Source of the DNA: a bacterium
GTDB taxonomy: Bacteria > Bacillota > Clostridia > Oscillospirales > Acutalibacteraceae
DNA length: 8,411 nt
Assembly: GCA_020627425.1 (NCBI GenBank)
Contig: JAHKXX010000247.1
Coordinates: 1-8,411 of the forward strand
Direction of reading: 5' to 3'
In this document: positions 1 through 5,687 of the stretch, one piece after another
Numbering within the stretch: the stretch's first letter is position 1
Layout: each line of letters begins with the position of its first letter
The notes under the pieces: model-generated
The model's input: only the letters and a program-made list of their open reading frames with translations
Told to the model about the DNA's origin: nothing
The model's database searches: none
Program-made: the position numbers and the translations under genes

Positions 1-237
1 CCCGCACCCTCTTAGGCGGCGGGTGCCATTCGGACTTTCAGTGGGGGTTATAATCCCCCACTGAAAGTCCGAGGAGCTAAAGCTCCTGCGGTGAGGTTGG
101 ATCAATGCAGCCGATGTTAAGCGAGCTTACATCGGGCTTTGCTCCGAGTTAAATAATTATCCTTTCCTGTCTGTACTGTTTGTCGTTTTCGCTTCGGTAT
201 GTTTTTGTACTGCGTTGTTTTCCCCGAAGGGCTGTCA
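1..237. other. Gene-free left end rich in inverted repeats
   Basis: No supportable coding region lies here. The stretch contains several hairpin-forming sequences in a row: a GC-rich hairpin at 1-26, cut by the window edge, with two alternative pairings (CCCGC with GCGGG, or GCACCC with GGGTGC); a perfect 17-bp stem at 31-71; a short stem AGGAGCT/AGCTCCT at 72-87; and CCGATGT/ACATCGG at 111-135. None is followed by a convincing T-tract on either strand, so I cannot call an intrinsic terminator for the minus-strand operon that ends at 238. The crowding of palindromes suggests a repetitive or mobile-element-derived intergenic sequence, or a structured RNA. Its identity is unknown. Confidence 0.6.
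31..71. repeat. Perfect 17-bp inverted repeat with 7-nt loop
   Basis: CGGACTTTCAGTGGGGG at 31-47 is exactly complementary to 55-71, around the loop TTATAAT. Every one of the 17 positions pairs. A second small stem (72-78 with 81-87) follows directly. There is no T-tract on either side, which argues against a simple terminator. It resembles the long hairpins of REP/MITE-type intergenic repeats or transposon ends, but I cannot assign a family. Confidence 0.85.
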
Positions 238-250
238 TTATCGGACAGCC
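230..250. repeat. Hairpin spanning the stop codon of the LRR gene
   Basis: GGCTGTC at 230-236 pairs with GACAGCC at 244-250, leaving a 7-nt loop that contains the TAA stop (238-240, minus strand) of the leucine-rich-repeat gene. In the minus-strand transcript it is followed by a small CCC-TTCG-GGG motif and an A-rich stretch, not a U-tract. It may protect the mRNA 3' end, but it is not a standard intrinsic terminator. Confidence 0.5.
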
Positions 251-1347
251 GAATCAGGATTCACATTATATACGCAGACTAACGGATCGGCGGCATGATC
301 GGTGGAAATGTCAGGCATTTCTGTCATTGTTGACGGCAGGCTGATGCTTACATTATAACGTAAACATAATTCTACGAGCGCCTCATCCGTTATTCTTTTG
401 ACGCTTGGCGGAATGATTATATTCTTGCTCTTTCCGTTATACCCCAACAGCGTACCACCGAGGATAAAAAAGCCGTTTTTGTTGTCGCGGTACCATTTTG
501 TATCCACAAGAGAATACTGGTCGATGATGTCAGAGTCATCGGGAATGTTGACCTCCTCAAGGTTGGGACAGTCATAGAATGCACCCTCCTCGATTTCCTC
601 TACAGTATCCGGTATTGTTATCGACACAAGGTTTTTGCAATCCTTGAAAGCGCCCGCTGCGATGTATTTCACATAACTTGGTATCGTGAGACAATCAGTA
701 TAGGTATCGTCAAAATGAGTCAGTGTGTCGTTTTTAATTACGCCCGCAATATTCTCTGTTGGAGGCTCCTTGCGGCTTCTGAGCCTTCTTTCAAGGGCAG
801 TGCAGCCTTTGAAGCACTCGTGAAAAATGTCCTCGATATTCTCGCCTGCGGGAAGGAACAAATCCTTTAGTCTCGGGCAGTTTTCAAAAGCACCGCCGCA
901 TATCTCTTTGACGCTGTCGGACAGCACTACGGATTCAAGAGAAGTGCAGTTCTTGAAGGCTGAGAAGCCGACCTCCTCGCAGTCATTGTAAATAACGACC
1001 GTTCTGAGGTGTGTGCAGTCCATGAAGGACTCGTCGCCGATGAATTTTATACCACCCAGAGACAGTCCCTCAAGAGCGGTGCAGCCCTTGAAAGCAGCTT
1101 TGCCGATGCTTTCGATAGGTGACAGATGGATCTCATTGAGCGAAATACAGCCGCTGAATGCCTCTTCGCCGATGTAGGTAAGAGTTAAGGGAAAGTCTAC
1201 GGAAACGATGTCCTTATTGCCTTTGAAGGCGCCGTCCTCGATCCGCGTCACACCCTCGGGGATGACAACTTTCCTTTCGTTTCCCGTGTACCTTGAGATC
1301 ACCTGTTCGGTAGAGATGTTATTGTTTGCGTTCATGTTCTTGTTCAT
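238..1347 (-). CDS. Cytoplasmic BspA-type leucine-rich-repeat protein
   Basis: 369 residues. The body is built of LRR_5 (BspA-like) repeats about 22-23 residues apart. Nine copies of the hallmark aromatic-containing motif are visible (GAFKGN, EAFSGC, AAFKGC, ESFMDC, SAFKNC, GAFENC, ECFKGC, GAFKDC, GAFYDC), each followed by L-x-x-hydrophobic-x-hydrophobic-P or similar. Near residues 287-322 is the KWY...G..ILGGTLLGY...I.IP element that typically interrupts such arrays. The repeat fold is a solenoid used for protein binding; no enzymatic motif is seen. There is no signal peptide, membrane segment, LPXTG motif or dockerin, so unlike many BspA proteins it should stay in the cytoplasm. The N-terminus is Asn-rich and unstructured. 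The start at 1347 is supported by AAAGGGAA at 1361-1354, 6 nt upstream. It lies 62 bp downstream of the AAA+ ATPase gene on the same strand, with no terminator between, so it is probably co-transcribed and may be a partner of the ATPase. That partnership is inference. Confidence 0.9.
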   Translation of the reverse strand: MNKNMNANNNISTEQVISRYTGNERKVVIPEGVTRIEDGAFKGNKDIVSVDFPLTLTYIGEEAFSGCISLNEIHLSPIESIGKAAFKGCTALEGLSLGGIKFIGDESFMDCTHLRTVVIYNDCEEVGFSAFKNCTSLESVVLSDSVKEICGGAFENCPRLKDLFLPAGENIEDIFHECFKGCTALERRLRSRKEPPTENIAGVIKNDTLTHFDDTYTDCLTIPSYVKYIAAGAFKDCKNLVSITIPDTVEEIEEGAFYDCPNLEEVNIPDDSDIIDQYSLVDTKWYRDNKNGFFILGGTLLGYNGKSKNIIIPPSVKRITDEALVELCLRYNVSISLPSTMTEMPDISTDHAADPLVCVYNVNPDSAVR

Positions 1348-1395
1348 AATGATTTCCCTTTCTGTAAATGATTAATATATGACTTACAACCGGCA

Positions 1396-1407
1396 TTATG
1401 TACATAA
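1396..1407. repeat. 12-bp perfect palindrome between ATPase and LRR genes
   Basis: TTATGTACATAA is self-complementary over all 12 bases and lies just past the ATPase stop codon, in the 62-bp gap before the LRR gene. It could be a small operator or chance in AT-rich DNA. No good promoter accompanies it. Confidence 0.35.
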
Positions 1408-1409
1408 AA

Positions 1410-4262
1410 CTATGCACATTCTATTGCAAAGCCGATATGTCTTTCGGAGACCTTTTTTGGGGGAGTGATATCCGTTATATCACATTCCTCTATTTTTATG
1501 AGCACTTCGGGGGTGATCTCATCAATCCCCAGCTCCATGACTCTGTCTGAAAGGTTCATTTCCGCCTGTTCAAGAATTTTTCTGACAAATCTTCCGTTGC
1601 CAAATCCCTGTATCTTAACTGCCTTTTCATATATCCTGCGCAGCTTTTCAAGCGCTTGATCACTTATTGTCATCTGCTCTTTTGAAAGCATGAGCGTTGT
1701 TATCTTCATAAGTTCGTCCGGCGAATAATCATCGAAGTTGATCTTAAAGGCGATTCTGGAATTCATGCCGGGATTGCGGTTAAGAAAATCCTCCATCTGG
1801 TCAGGATATCCGGCAAAGATCACTACCGTGTCCTCTCTGTTGTTTTCCATTTCCTGTACAATGGTATCGATCGCATCATCACCGTAGGGATCACCATAAA
1901 GGGAATAAGCCTCATCTATAAACAGGACACCGCCTTTTGCCTTCCTGAATTTTTCCTTGACAATAATGGGAGTTGTGCCGACAGCCGGACCGACCAGTTC
2001 GGATTTCCCGACTTCTATAAACTCACCGGTAGGCAGTATACCTTCTTCTGCAAGTATCTGTCCGATAAGCCTTGCGACCGTTGTTTTTGCAGTACCGGGA
2101 TTGCCGGTAAATACCATGTGCATCGTCAGGTTATTCCGTTTGATGTCTCTTTCCAGACAAAGTTTGTTGTAGCGGTACTTTTTGATTGCCTTATGAACAA
2201 TATCCTTTACCTTGTCCAGTCCGATAAGGCTGTCAAGCTCAGCTAATGCACTCATAGTCTTTTCCTCCTTCTTTTCCTGTACAGACTGATCGTCAGCGTC
2301 AGAGATATCTTCTGTCTCAAGCACAAACAGATCCTTTTCACTGATCTTTTCGGCATCACTGTTCGCAGACATAAGCCTTAAAGCCTGATTTCTTATGGCG
2401 TTTTCCACAAGGTTGCGCACATATCTTCCGTTGCCCAGGTCCTTAACGTATTTTTTCCTGTCAAAAATGTAATACGCTTCCTTTATGGCTCCTTCTGTTG
2501 CGGAAAAGCCCTGTTCATCAAGCATAAGCTTGAATATCTCGGTCATTTCAGCAGGATCGTAGTCGGGGAAGTTTATATAATACGGTATCCTGCTCTTCAA
2601 GCCCTCATTCAGCTCCAGAAAATCTTTCATTCTTTCGGTATAACCGGCAAAGATAACTATTACCTCATCCCTGCGGTTTTCCATTTCCTGAATGAGCATT
2701 GTTATTGCCCCCTGAGAAACTATCGCATAGGCTTCATCAATAAAAAGTACTCCGCCCTTTGCCGCCGTGAATGCTTCCTTTATGACATAGTGAGACATTA
2801 ACGAGTCAAAGTCTGTTCCGCATTTTTCGACAAACACACCGCTCTTGAGTATCCCTTTTTCCTTAGCAATGCCTGCGAACAGTCTTGCCACAGTAGTTTT
2901 TGCAGTTCCCGGATTACCTGAGAATACCATGTGCATGGAGGAAGACTTGTGTTCTTTGCCTTTAAACTGTTTCCTTCTTTTTTCAACGATGTCTGCAGCG
3001 ATTATTCTTTTGATCTGCCTTTTTACTTCCTCAAGTCCTATCATCTTATTAAGCGTTTCATAAGCCGATTCAGCATTTTCATCCCGGTCGAGATATAACC
3101 CATCCGATGAATTCTGTATGTATGAATTGAAAACATTTTTGTTAAGGCACCACGGCCCGAAGGTCTCAAAGTACTCGAGCACATCTGTCTGGGAAAACAC
3201 GTCACCCTGATACTGTTCAAGAAACTCCTTAGCCTGATAGGAATACTTTGAATATTCGGATCCCGAGATCAGCATTTCCAGATACTTTACTGCGCTTTCT
3301 CGGTTTCCTGTGCCTTCTTTTAAGGAGACTGTCAAAGCGTATTGATTGACCTTCGGGAGAATATAGTATGAAAACCCGGGCTTGTCCATATTATACATGA
3401 AAATAAAAAGGCACTTATTACGGTATTTTTTAAAGATACCTGCAATATAGTCAGCAGCCATAGGATAGTCTGATGGAGTTTTGCCAAACTTTTCGGAAAG
3501 GTCAACAAGCAGGACACCTCCCCGGTTGTTTTCTATGATATTCTCAATATGATTTCTATATCTGTAAAGTTCAGGGTCAATACCGGAAATGAGCCCGACC
3601 CTTCTGCTCTCTATCCTCCCTGCCGCAAAAAGCTCTTGCGAAAGGGTTTCAGCCAGGTCTATGGCGGCATCTATGCTCCTCGCCGAAATAATATAATGCA
3701 CCATGCTTCCGGAAAGGTCTTCCCCCAGCGTGTGTTCGGAGATCATTTTCAGCTCTTTCACAAACGAAGGGTGATATATGCCGTTATCAGCCATCTCCCT
3801 GTCCTGAATTATCGTCTCAGTGTATTTCGTATATCCGGGATGTGGGTTTTCGGAGCTGCCATAATTGATAAACCAGATATTTGCAGTATCAGTGAGCTGA
3901 TATACTGAACTGAAATAATGACGCCGTTTACATTCCTCGCACCCGTCAAGATACTGTTGCATTGTTATTTCCGACGGTTCCTCAATTATCGTTTCTAAAA
4001 GAAAGTACTCTGCAAGAAGATCAGCTATTGTATTATAGGCAGTCGATAACGAATCCCTGTTTTCATCGAAAGAAAAATGGGCAAGAAGTTTGTCGCCTTC
4101 CTCTCTGAAAACAAAAAATGTCTGGCAGTTTTCGACACTCTTGTACATATACTTGTTCATAGCACAGATGTTGCTGTCATAATCATAATCCTTGAGTCTT
4201 ATCTTGGCATTCTTCCCGATCGTTTCGTTATTTCCTTTGATAATAAAGCTGTAGTACCTCAT
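1410..4262 (-). CDS. Tandem CbxX/CfxQ-type AAA+ ATPase with degenerate N-terminal AAA module
   Basis: 950 residues from ATG 4262, chosen over an in-frame TTG at 4298 because GGAGGT (4274-4269) sits 6 nt before the ATG. Two intact AAA+ modules of the CbxX/CfxQ (CbbX, SpoVK-like) class are seen. Module 2 has Walker A GNPGTAKTT at 449-457, Walker B LFIDEAY with D509/E510, FAGY sensor region near 538 and arginine-finger region GLKSRI. Module 3 has Walker A at 720-728, Walker B D783/E784, FAGY and GMNSRI. Each ends with a GNGR(Y/F)VR sensor-2-like motif. Residues about 185-390 align with the same fold but lack catalytic residues (ARSIDAAID at the P-loop, LLVDLS at Walker B). Residues 1-180 are unrecognised. 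The family forms ATP-driven ring hexamers that remodel protein partners (CbbX acts on Rubisco; EccA and SpoVK are relatives), here in the cytoplasm. The substrate is unknown; the downstream LRR protein is a candidate partner. Transcription probably starts in the divergent gap upstream. Confidence 0.92.
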   Translation of the reverse strand: MRYYSFIIKGNNETIGKNAKIRLKDYDYDSNICAMNKYMYKSVENCQTFFVFREEGDKLLAHFSFDENRDSLSTAYNTIADLLAEYFLLETIIEEPSEITMQQYLDGCEECKRRHYFSSVYQLTDTANIWFINYGSSENPHPGYTKYTETIIQDREMADNGIYHPSFVKELKMISEHTLGEDLSGSMVHYIISARSIDAAIDLAETLSQELFAAGRIESRRVGLISGIDPELYRYRNHIENIIENNRGGVLLVDLSEKFGKTPSDYPMAADYIAGIFKKYRNKCLFIFMYNMDKPGFSYYILPKVNQYALTVSLKEGTGNRESAVKYLEMLISGSEYSKYSYQAKEFLEQYQGDVFSQTDVLEYFETFGPWCLNKNVFNSYIQNSSDGLYLDRDENAESAYETLNKMIGLEEVKRQIKRIIAADIVEKRRKQFKGKEHKSSSMHMVFSGNPGTAKTTVARLFAGIAKEKGILKSGVFVEKCGTDFDSLMSHYVIKEAFTAAKGGVLFIDEAYAIVSQGAITMLIQEMENRRDEVIVIFAGYTERMKDFLELNEGLKSRIPYYINFPDYDPAEMTEIFKLMLDEQGFSATEGAIKEAYYIFDRKKYVKDLGNGRYVRNLVENAIRNQALRLMSANSDAEKISEKDLFVLETEDISDADDQSVQEKKEEKTMSALAELDSLIGLDKVKDIVHKAIKKYRYNKLCLERDIKRNNLTMHMVFTGNPGTAKTTVARLIGQILAEEGILPTGEFIEVGKSELVGPAVGTTPIIVKEKFRKAKGGVLFIDEAYSLYGDPYGDDAIDTIVQEMENNREDTVVIFAGYPDQMEDFLNRNPGMNSRIAFKINFDDYSPDELMKITTLMLSKEQMTISDQALEKLRRIYEKAVKIQGFGNGRFVRKILEQAEMNLSDRVMELGIDEITPEVLIKIEECDITDITPPKKVSERHIGFAIECA

Positions 4263-4317
4263 GTTTTTACCTCCGTATAGTCTGAAGTCCGCCACCAATC
4301 ATAAACCCACCGATGCC

Positions 4318-4341
4318 GTGCCGCACCCTTTCATGCGGCAC
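4318..4341 (-). other. Leader hairpin ahead of ATPase start
   Basis: GTGCCGCA (4318-4325) pairs with TGCGGCAC (4334-4341) around an 8-nt loop, giving an 8-bp GC-rich stem in the 5' leader of the ATPase mRNA, about 45 nt before the ribosome binding site. No U-tract follows, so it is not a terminator as it stands. The left arm and loop share CCGCACCCT with the hairpin at 1-26. Confidence 0.5.
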
Positions 4342-4356
4342 CTTAGATTGCATCTC

Positions 4357-4404
4357 AGGGGATAGAACAAAACACAAAATTTGTATGATATACTCATATC
4401 CCCT
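4357..4404. repeat. Inverted repeat AGGGGATA/TATCCCCT in the ATPase leader
   Basis: AGGGGATA at 4357-4364 and TATCCCCT at 4397-4404 are exact inverted copies 32 nt apart, just downstream of the predicted P1 transcription start (about 4411, minus strand). They could close a long stem in the leader RNA or be a split protein-binding site. The loop also contains ACAAAATTTGT at 4374-4384, an odd-length palindrome. Confidence 0.5.
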
Positions 4405-4417
4405 CAGAGTGTTTTAG

Positions 4418-4446
4418 AGTATAGCACATTGTTTTTTTTTAGTAAA
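4418..4446 (-). promoter_or_regulatory. Promoter P1 for ATPase/LRR operon
   Basis: Reading on the minus strand, TTTACT (4446-4441) and TATACT (4423-4418) are separated by 17 nt, a sigma-A-type arrangement. The predicted start is near 4411, giving a leader of roughly 148 nt to the ATG at 4262. The spacer begins with an uninterrupted run of nine A (4440-4432), where slippage would change the -35/-10 distance. Confidence 0.6.
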
Positions 4447-4615
4447 CAGTTTTTATATGTTGATCCGCAATTTCGTATACCTGCACGAAAAGCTATGATT
4501 ATTTTTGTACATAAAATATATATTATTTTATACGCAGTGCCACTCTGTATACTGTTTCTTATATGATATATATAATATAACTTTTATATTGCATCTATAT
4601 TGTCAATACACAAGT

Positions 4616-4645
4616 ATTATATCGCATAATAAATCCCTTTGTAAA
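4616..4645 (-). promoter_or_regulatory. Promoter P2, distal, for ATPase/LRR operon
   Basis: On the minus strand, TTTACA (4645-4640) and a consensus TATAAT (4621-4616) lie 18 nt apart. The predicted start near 4609 would give a long leader of about 350 nt. Its -35 box lies inside the same 11-mer (AAACTGTTTAC) that covers the P1 -35 box. Confidence 0.5.
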
Positions 4646-4689
4646 CAGTTTGTGACTTTTTTCTGTTTTCCGCTTATCTGATCAGAGAA

Positions 4690-4739
4690 ACGGATCTCTC
4701 GGAGAATCTCGAATACGGATCTCTCGGAGAATCTCGAAT
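4690..4739. repeat. Two exact tandem copies of a 25-bp unit
   Basis: Positions 4690-4714 and 4715-4739 are identical and directly adjacent. Each unit begins ACGGATCTCT and ends TCTCGAAT, and contains the short dyad TCTC-TCG-GAGA. The pair ends 6 bp before the -35 box of the regulator promoter (4746) and about 45 bp from P2, between the divergent promoters. That position and the 25-bp period (a little over two helical turns) suit paired binding of a regulator. The binding protein is unknown. Confidence 0.9.
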
Positions 4740-4745
4740 ATCTAC

Positions 4746-4774
4746 TTGACTGTGTATATAATATATGATACAAT
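4746..4774 (+). promoter_or_regulatory. Promoter of the regulator/HAD operon
   Basis: TTGACT (4746-4751) and TACAAT (4769-4774) are spaced by exactly 17 nt, close to the sigma-A consensus. The predicted start is near 4781, giving a leader of about 34 nt that carries AAAGGAA (4798-4804) before the ATG at 4815. Confidence 0.8.
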
Positions 4775-4786
4775 ATGTATATTGTA
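4769..4786. promoter_or_regulatory. Probable operator: 18-bp palindrome over -10 and start site
   Basis: TACAATAT-GT-ATATTGTA has perfect 8-bp arms around a 2-bp centre. It contains the whole -10 hexamer and reaches the predicted transcription start, so a dimer bound here would block RNA polymerase. An XRE-family protein is encoded immediately downstream, and autorepression is usual for such regulators. The DNA-protein match is inference. Confidence 0.6.
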
Positions 4787-4814
4787 CCGGCTATACGAAA
4801 GGAATTGATAATAT

Positions 4815-5687
4815 ATGGATCAAAACGATAACAATAATAACAATGAAAAAAAAGAATGGATGCCGATATATCAAAAGCGTTTGGGTGAGGCTATAAACCG
4901 TGCCAAGGGCCGTCAGTCTATGGCGGAGTTTGCAAAAAAGTGCGGACTTAATCCTATGACGCTTTCAAGGGCAGTCAACGGTACAATAAAAAAGCCTCTC
5001 GATGAAGAAACGATCAGGGTCATGGCAGAATGCTCGGATTTGCCGACAGATGAGATACTGAGTCACCTGATGTACGCAAACGGATGGACAAAAAATAACA
5101 CAGAGGAAAGACAACGAATCGCCAGACAGCACGCGCTGGAAAAAAAGGAACGCTACGAATCCGTACAGAATATCATTATGAGAACACTTTTTGAAGACGG
5201 CTATACTATATCGCCTATTTTCAATACAGATCTTGAATACCTCGATCCTGTGTTGTTGAGGAGCAAATATCAGCTGCACACAGATGTCAGATTTGCATTG
5301 AGAGTTCAGGGTTACGAGCCTGCATACTGGAATTTTTCTGTGAGTGTTTTTACTGGAAGTGAATTCGCCGATAACAGGAAGCAATACAAAATGGAACTTG
5401 AGGACGAACTTTTTTTCTTGATGAAAGATAAATACAAGGATGCTTTTCTTCGGGATACTTGGGAACCGCAGGCTTTTGAGAACTCACTATACTCCATAGT
5501 GTTTATAAATAAAGATCTTTTAGAGGGCTTTCAAAAAATGCTTGAGGGCGTCAGCTTTAATAATTCGTTCTCACTAATACTGCTTGACCTTAATAAGCAA
5601 AAGGTGGTAGAGGAAAGATTCCTCCCGCGCCGTGACGGCGTAGAATATAAGAGCCTTTTCAAATCAACAGACAGAGGTGACCGATAA
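4815..5687 (+). CDS. XRE-family HTH regulator with unrecognised C-terminal domain
   Basis: 290 residues. After an Asn-rich start (residues 4-10), residues 17-85 form a Cro/C1-type helix-turn-helix domain: the scanning and recognition helices are seen in MAEFAKKCGLNPMTLSRAVNG (36-56), followed by the typical next helix ETIRVMAECS. A charged helical stretch (about 92-125) links it to a C-terminal region (about 125-290) of mixed alpha/beta character that I do not recognise; it may sense a ligand or partner. No transmembrane segment is seen. The length is well above that of a minimal XRE repressor (about 70-120). The start is supported by AAAGGAA at 4798-4804. The gene stands first in a two-gene operon, its stop sharing one base with the HAD gene's start. 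It is likely a DNA-binding repressor acting on its own promoter and perhaps on the divergent ATPase operon. The fold call is firm; the target sites are inferred from position. Confidence 0.88.
   Translation: MDQNDNNNNNEKKEWMPIYQKRLGEAINRAKGRQSMAEFAKKCGLNPMTLSRAVNGTIKKPLDEETIRVMAECSDLPTDEILSHLMYANGWTKNNTEERQRIARQHALEKKERYESVQNIIMRTLFEDGYTISPIFNTDLEYLDPVLLRSKYQLHTDVRFALRVQGYEPAYWNFSVSVFTGSEFADNRKQYKMELEDELFFLMKDKYKDAFLRDTWEPQAFENSLYSIVFINKDLLEGFQKMLEGVSFNNSFSLILLDLNKQKVVEERFLPRRDGVEYKSLFKSTDRGDR

Larger units (their letters stand above)
4263..4814. promoter_or_regulatory. Divergent AT-rich control region between ATPase and regulator operons
   Basis: No gene is supportable in these 552 bases. 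They hold, from left to right, a structured leader for the ATPase mRNA, two minus-strand promoter candidates (P1 and P2), a 25-bp unit repeated twice in tandem, and a plus-strand promoter overlapped by a palindrome. Composition is far more AT-rich than the flanking genes. Both operons must be controlled from here, which makes the XRE regulator encoded on the right the first candidate to act on it. Confidence 0.75.

Noticed and set aside
238..1347. LRR protein as a secreted BspA-type adhesin
   Set aside because: The N-terminus is polar and Asn-rich with no hydrophobic signal segment, and there is no cell-wall anchor, so secretion is not supported.
3549..3908. 119-codon plus-strand frame inside the ATPase gene
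   Set aside because: Antisense shadow of a well-supported AAA+ protein, with no ribosome binding site or recognisable domain.
4263..4298. Upstream TTG start for the ATPase adding 12 residues
   Set aside because: The TTG has no ribosome binding site, whereas GGAGGT lies 6 nt before the internal ATG at 4262 and would be inside the coding region of the longer form.
4263..4411. Known riboswitch or T-box in the ATPase leader
   Set aside because: The stems and unpaired segments match no class I recognise, and there is no terminator helix with a U-tract.
4381..4566. Small 61-codon plus-strand frame in the divergent gap
   Set aside because: It begins in the ATPase leader, has no ribosome binding site and overlaps promoter P1 in very AT-rich DNA.
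4690..4739. Possible CRISPR array
   Set aside because: There are only two units and they abut with no spacer, so this is a tandem duplication.
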